From NCBI RefSeq assembly GCF_010730575.1, contig NZ_AP022614.1, forward strand, positions 620,001 to 684,000: a stretch of 64,000 nucleotides of DNA, given 5' to 3'. Every line of letters starts with the position of its first letter. Within the stretch, counting starts at the first letter, position 1. Under the pieces are notes generated by a model that worked only from the letters and a program-made list of their open reading frames with translations, searched no databases and had not been told where the DNA came from. Origin of the DNA: Mycobacterium parmense. GTDB lineage: Bacteria; Actinomycetota; Actinomycetes; Mycobacteriales; Mycobacteriaceae. A program made the translations under genes and the position numbers. Positions 1 through 9,500 of the stretch are shown here, piece after piece.

Positions 1-2
1 AA

Positions 3-200
3 TCGATCGGCCCCGACCTGGCCGTGGCCAACGTCGTCCCGCGCCTGGTGCTGCCCAACCTCTCCGGCGTCAACGAGGGCCCGGGATTCCCGAATCTCAG
101 CTGCCTGGGACTGCTGTCCGACCGCGTCATCGGCGCCCAGCTGGGAGTCGCCGCCGCCGACCGGTCGAGGAAGAGAAGCGGTGAGTATCAATCGGTTTGA
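3..200 (+). CDS. mbtG: MbtG C-terminus (lysine N6-monooxygenase), truncated by window edge
   Basis: Only the last 65 codons are present; the 5' part lies before the window. The frame reads a tail with the elements LPNLSGVNEGPGFPNLSCLG and LLSDRVIG, ending in RSGEYQSV. This agrees with the C-terminus of M. tuberculosis MbtG as I remember it. MbtG is the FAD/NADPH-dependent enzyme that hydroxylates the lysine side-chain amine to make the siderophore hydroxamates. It faces mbtD tail to tail across about 65 bp. In M. tuberculosis mbtG follows mbtF on the same strand as mbtD, so the flipped neighbour marks a rearranged cluster. Identification rests on a short C-terminal stretch. Confidence 0.8.
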   Translation, partial: SIGPDLAVANVVPRLVLPNLSGVNEGPGFPNLSCLGLLSDRVIGAQLGVAAADRSRKRSGEYQSV

Positions 201-220
201 CGGATCCGATCGCCACCGGC

Positions 221-270
221 GCTGACTGGTCGGACCGTGCGCACGGGGCCGTCGTGGCCCACCGGTCAGC
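221..270. terminator. Nested hairpins between convergent mbtG and mbtD
   Basis: Arms GCTGACTGGT (221-230) and ACCGGTCAGC (261-270) pair over 10 bp with one G-U. They enclose a 12-nt palindrome CCGTGCGCACGG (235-246) and a GGGCC/GGCCC hairpin (46-50 and 56-60 of the second hundred, i.e. 246-250/256-260). There is no U-tract, as is common for mycobacterial terminators. The right arm covers the mbtD stop codon. A bidirectional terminator role is inferred from the convergent genes. Confidence 0.4.
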
Positions 271-3200
271 TCCGTAGCCGTGCGGCGACGTCCGCGATGG
301 ACGCGCCGCCGAGCAGGTCGGCGACCTCGAGGTCGTGGCCGAATTCGAGCTTGACGCGGCGGCGTAATTCCAGCGCCTGCAACGAATCCAGGCCGATCGC
401 CACCATGGGGGCTTCCGCGTCGATCGTCTCCGTGCGCTCGACACCGATGGCCTGAGCGACCAGCTTCACCAACCGCTGCGACGGCTCGACGTCCGCGGCC
501 GGGACGGCCGGCTCGTGGTCGGGCATGTCGTCCGGGGACGCCAGTGCGGACAGCAACGAGGCGCGCCCGCACGTCTCGAGCACCGACCGGGCCCGGTCCA
601 GATCGAAGGCCGCCACCACGACATTGCCGTGGTGATCGGCCATTCCCAGTCCCAGCGCGTCGGGGGACGTCATCGGGTACAAGCCCGTCACCGACAGCTG
701 CGCGGTGCCGGGGGAATCGGGGACGAAGGTGACCGCCCACTGCCCCCACTGCACCGAGACGCAGTCCACACCGTCGACCCGCAGCCGCTGCGCCATGGCG
801 TCGAGCATCCGGTTGGCCGCGGCGTAGGCGATCAGCCCGCGGCCACCGACGTTAGCCGCGATCGAGGAACACAGGACGACGCGGCAGTCGTCGGTGCGCG
901 GGAACGTCGCCAACACCCGCTCGAGGCCGACGACCTTGGCGCGCAGGGCGTCTTTCATCGTGGCGGCGGCGAGGTGGTCCAGCTCCGCGCCCGAATAGCC
1001 CACTGCCGCATGGACGATCAGGTCGGCCGGCGTGTCGCGGTGCCGGTCGGCCAACGCCGCCACAGCCGCCGGGTCGGCCACGTCGCACCGGGTCACCTCG
1101 ATGCGTGTCGGGGTCTGCGCACCGATCCGCCGCAGCCGGTCCGCGACCGCCCGGCCCCCACCCGACCGGCTCACCAGGGTGATTCGCCGCGCCTGGCGGC
1201 GGGCGAAGTGGTCACAGAACTCGAGGCCCAGGTTCCCGGTCCCACCGATGATCAGCACATGGTCGGGCGCAGCGCCGTACGCGGTTTGCGGGGGCAGCCG
1301 CTGTTGCACAACGCGTTTGGCGTACAGGCCGCCGCCGCGCAGTGCCAGCTCCGACTCGCCGGCGGTGTGCAGCGAGGTGAGGACGGTGACCGCGGCAGCG
1401 GGCGACATCGCCGCGGCATCCAGATCGAGGTGCCGGAAACGCACGCCCGGGTGTTCGGCGCCGATGCACCGAAAGCCCGCGCTCGCGGCGGCGTGCACCG
1501 GATCCGGCGGCGGATCGCCGGCGACGGCCTCGGCGCCCACCGTCACCAGCCAGCATTCGGTGATCGTCTCGGTCAGCCCCGGCCACCACGCGCGTTCGGC
1601 GAAGAACGTCGCCACCGCGTCCGCCGCGGCCGAGACGTCGAGCTCCGGTGACGGCGGAACCAGGATGACCAGGGTGTCCAGACCCTCTGTGGTACCCCCA
1701 GTTTCGATGTCGACGGGACGGGCCGTGGCGCCGATGTCCCCGGCGGCGGCGCACAGGGCGCCGGCCAGCCCGGCGCAGGCCCCGGTGTGGTCGACGATCC
1801 CGATGGTTCGCGGCGCAAGCAGGGAGCGGTGCGAAAGCCGAACCCACTCTTCGGCGAGCAGCTTTGGCCCCGCAGCTTCGGCCGCCGCGACCGGCTCGTC
1901 CGCCGCGGCCGCCGGCCTCACGCGCCGCGGCAGGACCTCGTCGTAGGGCAGCCACAGCTTGGTCTCGTTCATGACGGTGTTGGGGAAGTCGCGCAACGGC
2001 CGCGGGTCGGGGCCCTCGGAGTCGATGCGCAGGCGGTCCCAGTCGAAGTCGTGATCGTGCACGGCCAGCAGCGCCAGATTGCGGGTGAACTCGCCGAGAC
2101 CGGCTGCGGTCCGCTCGGATGTGCCGATGACCATGGCCGGGTGTTGGGCTTCGGGGTCCGCGGCGTCCAGCGCCGCGAGGTTGTCCTGCACGGCCAGCTG
2201 CAGGGTGGGGTGATCGGCCAGTTCGACGAAGGTGTCGACGCCGAGCGACACCGCGGCCGCGACCGCCTTGTCGAACCGGACCGTGTTGCGCAGGTTCAAG
2301 AACCAGTACTGCGTCACCGGGATGTCTTTGGCGATCGGCCCGCCGAGCGTCGTTCCGATACAGGCGATCTCGGTGTCGAGAAAACTCGGGTTTTGCAGTT
2401 CGGTGATCGCGCGGACCTTGTCGGCGAGCTCGTGGATCAGGCTGGTGTGGGCCGGGTAGCTGACCCGGATGACGCGGGCGAAGGTGTCCTGGTCGGCGAA
2501 CGCGTCGACGACGTCGCACACCGTTTCCCGGTCACCGGAGATCCCCACCAGGTTCGGCGAGTTGACGACGGAGAGCTGCGCCCAGCCGGCGCATCGCGCC
2601 AGCGCGTCCTCGCAGCCGTCGCGGTTGGTGGCGACGACGGCCATCGCGTAGTCGCCGGAGCCGAACTCGTCGGCGGCACGTGCCCGTGTCGCGATGACGC
2701 GGACCGCGTCGGGCAGTGTGACGGCGCCGGACACGTAGGCGGCCGCGACCTCCCCCTGGCTGTGCCCGAGGACGACCTTCGGCGCGACGCCGAACGAGCG
2801 CCACATCGCCGCCAGGGCCGCCATCATCGTGAACAACGCCGGCTGGACCGTGCCGGCGCTGTCGTCGTCCGTGAGCGACTCGTCGAGAAGGTATTCCAAT
2901 GGCGACCAGCCGAACAGGCTCTCGAAAGTGGCGGCGCAGCGGTCGGCCTCGGCCCGAAACGCCGGAACCGATTCGTAGTAGCGCCGACCCATGCCGGGGC
3001 GCTGGGCGCCCTGCCCGGGGAACACGTACGCGAGTCTGCGCGCGGTGGCCGGCGTGCCGCTGCGAACCACGGCCGGGTGCTCCCGGGAGTCGGCCACCGC
3101 CCGCAGCGCGGCAACCAGCTCGTCGCGGCCGGAGACCATGGCCAGGGCCCGGTGCCGGCGGGCCGCCCGCGTGCGGAACAGCATCGTCGCGATCGCCTGC

Positions 3201-3331
3201 GGCGTCACGTCGGGATGCCGTCCCGCATAGTCCAGGACGGCCGCGGCCTCGCGGCGCAGCGACTCCGGGGTGTCCGAGGTCAACAGGACCGGGACGGTGC
3301 CGTCCGGGAGCCGGTAGGTCGCAGGTGTCAC
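266..3331 (-). CDS. mbtD: MbtD-like polyketide synthase (AT-KR-ACP)
   Basis: A 1021-residue protein with a GTG start, close to the ~1000 residues of M. tuberculosis MbtD. It begins with an acyltransferase domain (PGQGAQ near 103, active-site GHSQGE near 193). A ketoreductase with Rossmann motif GGTGNLGLE follows near 690, then a C-terminal acyl carrier domain with phosphopantetheine motif IGLDSLQALELR. With the ketosynthase MbtC it would make the beta-hydroxy acyl unit of the siderophore. The specificity region of the AT reads YPAH, neither the usual malonyl HAFH nor methylmalonyl YASH, so the extender is uncertain. It starts 10 bp after mbtC and is the last gene of a leftward mbtT-mbtC-mbtD operon. 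Confidence 0.93.
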   Translation of the reverse strand: MTPATYRLPDGTVPVLLTSDTPESLRREAAAVLDYAGRHPDVTPQAIATMLFRTRAARRHRALAMVSGRDELVAALRAVADSREHPAVVRSGTPATARRLAYVFPGQGAQRPGMGRRYYESVPAFRAEADRCAATFESLFGWSPLEYLLDESLTDDDSAGTVQPALFTMMAALAAMWRSFGVAPKVVLGHSQGEVAAAYVSGAVTLPDAVRVIATRARAADEFGSGDYAMAVVATNRDGCEDALARCAGWAQLSVVNSPNLVGISGDRETVCDVVDAFADQDTFARVIRVSYPAHTSLIHELADKVRAITELQNPSFLDTEIACIGTTLGGPIAKDIPVTQYWFLNLRNTVRFDKAVAAAVSLGVDTFVELADHPTLQLAVQDNLAALDAADPEAQHPAMVIGTSERTAAGLGEFTRNLALLAVHDHDFDWDRLRIDSEGPDPRPLRDFPNTVMNETKLWLPYDEVLPRRVRPAAAADEPVAAAEAAGPKLLAEEWVRLSHRSLLAPRTIGIVDHTGACAGLAGALCAAAGDIGATARPVDIETGGTTEGLDTLVILVPPSPELDVSAAADAVATFFAERAWWPGLTETITECWLVTVGAEAVAGDPPPDPVHAAASAGFRCIGAEHPGVRFRHLDLDAAAMSPAAAVTVLTSLHTAGESELALRGGGLYAKRVVQQRLPPQTAYGAAPDHVLIIGGTGNLGLEFCDHFARRQARRITLVSRSGGGRAVADRLRRIGAQTPTRIEVTRCDVADPAAVAALADRHRDTPADLIVHAAVGYSGAELDHLAAATMKDALRAKVVGLERVLATFPRTDDCRVVLCSSIAANVGGRGLIAYAAANRMLDAMAQRLRVDGVDCVSVQWGQWAVTFVPDSPGTAQLSVTGLYPMTSPDALGLGMADHHGNVVVAAFDLDRARSVLETCGRASLLSALASPDDMPDHEPAVPAADVEPSQRLVKLVAQAIGVERTETIDAEAPMVAIGLDSLQALELRRRVKLEFGHDLEVADLLGGASIADVAARLRS

Positions 3332-3341
3332 GTGCTCACTT

Positions 3342-4631
3342 TCACGGGTCGACGGGCATGGCGATGAGTGCGTGCGCGTTGGCCCCCCCGGCGCCGAAGG
3401 ACGAGACGGCGCCGTAGCGCAGACCGTCTTTCGGCGCCCAGTCCTGCAGCTTCGCCGCCAGGCGCAGGCCCGTGATGCTCCAGTCCAGCATGGTCGTCGG
3501 GTTGTCCGCGAAAAGCGTTGGGGGGATGGCGCCGTGGTGGCCGGCGAGCAGCAGTTTGATCAGTCCCATGATCCCGGAGGCCGCCTGCGGATGCCCGAGG
3601 TTGGACTTGATCGAACCCACCGGCGCCCGGCATCCCGCGGCCCCGTAGGTCTTGAACAGGGCGAGCAGTTCCACCGGGTCGCCCGCGCGGGTCCCGGTGC
3701 CGTGCCCCTCGATCATGCCCACGTCGGCCGGGTCGATCGCGGCCGCGTCCAGCGTCTTGCGGATGAGCTGCTCCTGGGCGCGCACCCGCGGCACCAGGAT
3801 CGGTTTGCCCTTGCCGTTGTGGTTGGTGCGGATCGCCAGGATGCGTCCGTAGACGGGATGTCCCAGCTGCCGCGCCCGCGATTCCCGTTCGACGAGGACC
3901 ATGCCCGCGCCTTCCCCCCAGACGGTGCCGCTGGCGTCCTCGGAGTAGGCCCGGCAATGTCCGTCGTCGGACAGCGCGTTGAGCCGTGCGAACTCGTAGA
4001 AGGCCCCGGGGGAGCCCATGACGCAGACGCCGCCGGCGATCGCCCAGTCGCATTCGTCGGCCGCCACCGCGGTGGCGGCCATGTGCACCGCGGTCAGCGA
4101 GGACGCGCACGCCGTGTCGACGCTGATGGACGGGCCGGTCAGCCCGAGGCTGTGCGAGATCCGGGCCGCGCCGCCCAGCTGGCCCAGGCTGGCGATGCGG
4201 TGTCCGCTGTGGGCGTCGGCCACCGCGGCGCGCGGCCCGTACTCCATCGGCGACATCCCGACGAAGCAGCCGACGAATTCCCCGCCCAGCGCGGCGGGAT
4301 TGACGCCCGAGTTCTCCAACGCCTTCCAGGCCACCCGCATCGCGACCCGCTGCTGGGGATGCATCACCAGCGCCTCGCGATGGGTGATACCGAACAGGGC
4401 GGGGTCGAACGTGGTTGCGCTGTCCAGGAATCCGCCCGCGTCGTGCACCGGCCCCCAGCCGTCCAGCTCCGACACCGACAGCAGGTCTTCCAGCGGCCAG
4501 CCGCGGTCGCGCGGGAAGGGGCCGATGAGCTCCCGGGATTCGGCGAGCGCCGACCACAGGGCGCTGGGCCCGTCGATGCCCCCCGGCGCCTCGACCGCCA
4601 GCCCGGAGATGACGACCGGATCGCCGCTCAC
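3342..4631 (-). CDS. mbtC: MbtC-like ketosynthase
   Basis: A beta-ketoacyl synthase of about 429 residues. The catalytic cysteine lies in VDTACASSLTAVH, and the two histidines are in IEGHGTGT and KSNLGHPQAASG. It supplies the KS missing from MbtD, so the two form one split polyketide module. The frame is open well upstream, but I chose the GTG at 4631 because it gives VSGDPVVISG, a normal KS start, and overlaps the thioesterase stop as GTGA, implying translational coupling. The length agrees with the ~444 residues of M. tuberculosis MbtC. Confidence 0.93.
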   Translation of the reverse strand: MSGDPVVISGLAVEAPGGIDGPSALWSALAESRELIGPFPRDRGWPLEDLLSVSELDGWGPVHDAGGFLDSATTFDPALFGITHREALVMHPQQRVAMRVAWKALENSGVNPAALGGEFVGCFVGMSPMEYGPRAAVADAHSGHRIASLGQLGGAARISHSLGLTGPSISVDTACASSLTAVHMAATAVAADECDWAIAGGVCVMGSPGAFYEFARLNALSDDGHCRAYSEDASGTVWGEGAGMVLVERESRARQLGHPVYGRILAIRTNHNGKGKPILVPRVRAQEQLIRKTLDAAAIDPADVGMIEGHGTGTRAGDPVELLALFKTYGAAGCRAPVGSIKSNLGHPQAASGIMGLIKLLLAGHHGAIPPTLFADNPTTMLDWSITGLRLAAKLQDWAPKDGLRYGAVSSFGAGGANAHALIAMPVDP

Positions 4632-5389
4632 GCCGTCTGACCGCACGGCGAGCACGAGGTCAGCAGGTCGGCGATCGCCTCGACATGCTGGTTGAGGTAG
4701 AAGTGCCCGCCGTCGAACATGGTCACCGTGACGGCGCCGGTGTGCTTGCCCCACGCATACAGGTCGCCGAGCGTCACGTACGGATCCTGGTCGCCGCCCA
4801 TCGCGTGAATCGGGGCCGCCACCTTGACGTCTTCGCCGCACGAGTAGGCGTCGAAGGCCTTGAAGTCGGCGCGGACGACCGGGAGGGTCAATTTCATCAG
4901 CTCGCGGTTCGCCATCACGTTGGTGTCGGTGCCCTCGAGTCGCAGGAGATGGTCGAGCAGTTCGTCGTCGTCATCGGTGGGGTGTGAGGGCTTGCCCGCG
5001 GCGTGGCACGGCGCGACGGTCGCCGACACGTTGAGCTGCCGCACCCCGACGCGCCGAGCCTCGGCGATGCGGACGAACTCGAACGCGACCATCGCCCCCA
5101 TGCTGTGGCCGAAGACCACGAGCGGGACCCCGCGATTGTGTTCCGACGCCGCGAATTCGGCGAAGGCGCCGGCCGCGATGTCCGGCAGCGTCCCCAACAA
5201 CGGCTCCCCCGCGCGGTCCTGGCGGCCGGGGTACTGGAAAACCAGGACGCGGAACTTCTTGCTGAGCACTTTCGAGAACTCGCGGTAGGCGGACGCGCCG
5301 GCCCCGGCGTGCGGGAAAACCAGCAGCGGAGGGCTCTCGGGCGAATCCGGCTGGTGGAACTGTCTGATCCACCCGAGTGTGCGCGGCAT
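4628..5389 (-). CDS. mbtT: Stand-alone type II thioesterase of the siderophore cluster (MbtT)
   Basis: An alpha/beta hydrolase of 253 residues with nucleophile elbow GHSMGA, early PHAGAGA oxyanion loop and a C-terminal GGHFYL histidine. These are hallmarks of type II thioesterases that clear or release acyl chains from NRPS/PKS carrier domains. The frame opens at 5458, but the ATG at 5389 (MPRTLGWIRQ) has a strong GGCAGGAG ribosome site just before it. It is the first gene of the leftward operon and overlaps mbtC by 4 nt. In M. tuberculosis the thioesterase is fused to the end of MbtB; here MbtB lacks it, so this protein probably fills that role. Confidence 0.88.
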   Translation of the reverse strand: MPRTLGWIRQFHQPDSPESPPLLVFPHAGAGASAYREFSKVLSKKFRVLVFQYPGRQDRAGEPLLGTLPDIAAGAFAEFAASEHNRGVPLVVFGHSMGAMVAFEFVRIAEARRVGVRQLNVSATVAPCHAAGKPSHPTDDDDELLDHLLRLEGTDTNVMANRELMKLTLPVVRADFKAFDAYSCGEDVKVAAPIHAMGGDQDPYVTLGDLYAWGKHTGAVTVTMFDGGHFYLNQHVEAIADLLTSCSPCGQTA

Positions 5390-5441
5390 GCGCTCCTGCC
5401 TTTCGATCTCACCGGCGCGGTGGCCGCGAGAGCCTTGTAAC

Positions 5442-5460
5442 TTAGCGAAGGCTAACATAA
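5442..5460. promoter_or_regulatory. IdeR-type iron box
   Basis: TTAGCGAAGGCTAACATAA matches the mycobacterial IdeR/DtxR operator consensus TTAGGTTAGGCTAACCTAA at 15 of 19 positions. It lies in the 161-bp divergent region between mbtT and the formyltransferase gene, so one site could repress both arms of the cluster when iron is plentiful. It is the only box I found in the siderophore region. Confidence 0.8.
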
Positions 5461-5550
5461 TCTGCTGGACTTGTGATCGGCGCTCGCACGAGCGCCGGAC
5501 ACCGTTCCAGACGCCGTCCGACCAGCGAGGATGCAGAGGGGTTTCGAATA

Positions 5551-6531
5551 ATGCGCGTCGTGTCGTTCGGTTTTCAGACCTGGGGGTGCAGGACGCTGCA
5601 GGCGCTCATCGAGCTGGGTCACGAGGTGCCGCTCGCGGTCACCCACCCGGCCAGCGAACAGCCGTACAAGGCCATCTGGTCCGACTCGGTCGAGGAACTC
5701 GCCAGACAGCACGGCATCCCGGTGCACCTCACCGACCGGGTCGACGCCGAGACCATCGACGTGGTCAAGCGCGCCGAGCCCGACGTCGTCGTCGTGAACA
5801 GCTGGTACACCTGGATGCCGCCGGAGCTGTACAACCTCGCGCCGCACGGGACGCTGAACCTGCACGACTCGCTGCTGCCGAAGTTCACCGGATTCTCCCC
5901 GGTCCTGTGGGCGTTGATCAGCGGCGAATCCGAGTTCGGGCTGACGATCCACCGGATGGACGACGGGCTGGACACCGGGGACATCCTGATCCAGCATTCA
6001 CTGCCGATCGGTCCGGGTGACACCGGCACGGAGCTGGTCAACCGCGGCATGGACCTGATCCCCGGGGCGCTGCGCGAGGCGCTGAGCGCGCTGGAGTCCG
6101 GCACCGCAGTCTGGCGGCCCCAGAACAAGGCGCAACGCACGTACTTCCACAAGCGTTCCCAACGCGACAGCCTGATCGACTGGAGCTGGCCGGCCGAGGA
6201 TCTCGAGCGGTTCGTGCGCGCACTGTCCGATCCCTACCCACGCCCCTTCAGCTTCTACCGGGGCGAGCGGATCGAGGTGCTAGGGGCTCGGGTCTCCGAA
6301 GCGCGCTACGGCGGGACCCCGGGGCGGGTCGTCGTCCAGGAGGGCGGCGGCGTGGTGGTATGCGGCCCAGACGCGCATCGGGGCGGCAACCGCGGCCTGG
6401 TCATCACGCAGGTTCGTTCCGCCGACGGTACAACGCGCCGCGGCGAGGAGTTCTTCGCGCGGGGCGGCTATCTCGGTGGGCGCAGCGAACCGGGCGGGCT
6501 CGGCGGGCTCAGTGGGCGAACCGAAGGATAG
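5551..6531 (+). CDS. Methionyl-tRNA formyltransferase-like enzyme, likely siderophore hydroxamate N-formyltransferase
   Basis: A 326-residue formyltransferase-fold protein. The catalytic Asn-His-Asp set is visible as NLHDSLLPKFTG (about residue 102) and MDDGLDTGDIL (about 139), which bind 10-formyltetrahydrofolate. The ATG at 5551 is used because the fold begins there (MRVVSFGFQTWG) and AGAGGG precedes it. It is first in the rightward operon, 11 bp before the MbtE-like NRPS and downstream of the iron box. Housekeeping Fmt genes do not sit in siderophore clusters. M. smegmatis exochelin loci carry a similar formyltransferase (FxbA). The inferred role is N-formylation of N6-hydroxylysine. The C-terminal 70 residues are glycine-rich and poorly conserved. 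Confidence 0.85.
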   Translation: MRVVSFGFQTWGCRTLQALIELGHEVPLAVTHPASEQPYKAIWSDSVEELARQHGIPVHLTDRVDAETIDVVKRAEPDVVVVNSWYTWMPPELYNLAPHGTLNLHDSLLPKFTGFSPVLWALISGESEFGLTIHRMDDGLDTGDILIQHSLPIGPGDTGTELVNRGMDLIPGALREALSALESGTAVWRPQNKAQRTYFHKRSQRDSLIDWSWPAEDLERFVRALSDPYPRPFSFYRGERIEVLGARVSEARYGGTPGRVVVQEGGGVVVCGPDAHRGGNRGLVITQVRSADGTTRRGEEFFARGGYLGGRSEPGGLGGLSGRTEG

Positions 6532-6542
6532 TGGGGCGAGCG

Positions 6543-9500
6543 ATGGCAGATCACGCCAAGAGCGTGCAGGAACGGCGTCGCGAACTGCTCAGACGGCGCA
6601 TCGCCGAAAGCGGCGCGGCCACAACCGGTTCAGCAGAGGGAGCGGCGATCCACGCCGGGCAGCGTTACCCGCTGTCGCCCGGTCAGCGCCGGATGTGGTT
6701 CCTGCAGGCGATGGACGCCCAAGACGTCACGCTCAACGTCTGCGTCTCCTATCGGCTGACGGGAGCCGTGGACGAGGCGCGTTTGCGCGGCGCGTTCAAC
6801 GACGTCGTCGCGCGCCATGCGATCCTGCGCACCACCTACGGGGTGGACAGCGAGGGCGAGCCGTATCAGGTCTTTGCCGAACAAGCCGAGATCAATTGGC
6901 GCAGAGATGATCTCACGTTACTCACCGAGGACGAACGCGAGCGGCGGATCGAGGACACGGCGCGAGAGGAATTCGGCCGGCCGTTCGACCTCACCGCCGA
7001 GTTGGCGCTGCGCGTCACCCTGTTGCGCACCGGAGCCGCCGAATTCGTGCTGCTGCTCACCGTTCACCACATCTGCTGGGACGACGACTGCTGGGCCGTC
7101 TTCGCCCACGACCTCAGTGCCGCCTACAACGGCCGCGCCGCGGTGGGGTCCCCGCCCCAGTTCGTCGCGGTCCAAGTGCTGTGTGCCCCAACCGAACCCA
7201 CCATCGCCGACGTCGGCTACTGGGCGGAGGCCCTGCGTCCAGCGCCAGAACCCGTCGAGCTGCCCGGTGCGGCCGCCGCCCACCCGAGCAGAACCGCCGA
7301 ACGCCGGACGCGTGCGCTGCCCGCCGCCCTGTCCGCGCGGGTCCACGACTTCGCCCGTAACCGCTCCGCCTCGCCGTTCATGGTGCTGCTCGCCGCATTC
7401 GGCGTGCTGGTGCGCCGCTACACGGGAGCACCGGACTTCCTGGTCTCCGTGCCGGTGACCCAACGGCAAGCCGCGGCCGAGGGGGCGATCGGGTACTTCG
7501 GCAACACGCTGCTGCTGCGGCTGGCCCCGCGACCGCAGGACACGTTCGCGTCGTTCGTCGACGCGGTGCGGGAGACCTGCCTCAACGGGTTCGCGCACCA
7601 GTCCGTCGGCATCGATCGAGTCGTGCGCGAGGTCAACCCCGAACGGATGGGGCGCGACGGCATGGACCAGCTTGTCCGACTTGGCTTTTCGCTGCGCAAG
7701 AGCGCAGGCGGATTCACGTTGGACGGCGTCGACGTGCGCCAACTCGAGCTCGGAGCGGTCGCCGCCCACCTGCCGCTCGCCCTGGCTGTGGTGCTCGACC
7801 CCGACGAGGCGGCCGTCGAGTTCGAGTACCAGGTCGACGTCCTGGGCGGCGAGCTCGTCGAGCAGATGCTGGTGCACTACCTACAGCTGCTGGACAACGC
7901 GCTCGCCGATCCCGGCCGCCCCCTGACCCGTCTGGACATGCTCGGCGCCGGGGAGCGTGAGGCCGTGCTGGCGCAGTCACACGGCGAGCTCGTCGCGACG
8001 CCACCCACCACCATGGTCGCCATGCTCGAGGCCGCCGCGAACGCCGTGCCCGAGAAGGCCGCGCTGGTCTGCGCCGACGCCGAGCTGACCTACGGTGCAC
8101 TGCACCGGCGGGCGAATCGCCTGGCGCGCAGGCTCGTTGGCGAGGGCTACGGCGCCGACGACATCATCGGGCTGCGCATGACCACGTCGGTTGAGTTCAT
8201 CGTGGCGATGCTCGCCGTGCTCAAAGCCGGCGCGGCCTACCTGCCGATCGACCCGGCCTACCCGGCGGATCGCATCGAATACCTGGTCGCCGACGCCCGC
8301 CCGCGCACGGTCCTCGGGCGCGACGAATTCGACGCCGCCGAACGGGCCGCCGCGCGGCTGGCCGACGCCGAACTGACCGACGCCGACCGGACGCGCCCGC
8401 TGTCCCCGGAACACCTGGCCTACGTCATCTACACGTCCGGCTCCACGGGCCGGCCCAAAGGGGTGGCGGTGTCGCACCGGGCGATCGCCGAGCACGTCGA
8501 CGGTTTCATCGCCGAGTGGAGCATGACCGCCGAGGACCGCCTGCTGCAGTCGTCGTCGGTCAGCTTCGACGCGTCGCTGCTGGACATCTTCGTCACGTTG
8601 TGCCTGGGCGCCCAGCTGATCGTGCCCAGGCCGGACGCGTTCAGCGACGTCGGTTACGTCGCCGACATCATCGACCGCCACCGTGTCACCGTGCTGCACA
8701 TGGTGCCGTCCATGCTGAGCACCCTGCTGTTGTTGCCGCAGGCCAGGCAATGGCGGGCGCTGCGCCACGTGCCCGTCGGGGGAGAGGCGCTTCCCGGCGA
8801 GGTGGCCGACAGGTTCGCCAACCACTTCGACGCGGAGTTGCGCAACCACTACGGGCCCACGGAGGCGGTCGTCTGCGCGACGCACATGCGCGTCGAGGGC
8901 CCGCAGGGCACCCGTGTGGTGCCGATCGGCGTGCCCAACCGCAACGTCTTCACCTACGTGCTCGACGAGCAGTTGCAGCCGGTTCCGGCCGAGGTCATCG
9001 GCGAGCTGTACCTCGGTGGTGCTCAACTGGCCCGCGGCTATCTCGGGCGTCCGCGCCTGACCGCGGAGCGGTTCGTCGCCGACCCGTTCAACCCCGGCAT
9101 GCGGCTTTACCGGACGGGAGATCTGGTGCGCCGCAGGGCGTCCGGCGAGCTCGAGTTCGTCGGCCGGGCTGACGAGCAGGTCAAGGTCCGCGGCTTCCGC
9201 ATCGAGCTGGGCGAGGTCGAGTCCGTGATCGCGCGACACCCGGCGGTGGGGCACTGCCTGGTGGTCACCGAGGACACCGACGCGGGCCCGCTGCTCGCCG
9301 CGTACCTGGTGCCCGCGCATGCCGCTGCGGATCTCGACCTCGACGAGATCCGCGCGCACGCCGCGGCGTCGCTGCCGGAATACATGGTGCCCAGCGCCTT
9401 TGCGGTGATCCCCGAGATCCCCCTGACGGTCAGCGGGAAACTGGACAAACGGGCGCTGCCCGCACCGACCCCGGTGCTCTCGCACGGCTACCGCGAGCCG

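Noticed and set aside
515..3367. Plus-strand open frames opposite mbtD
   Set aside because: Same reason: no family features, while the minus frame has complete AT, KR and ACP motifs.
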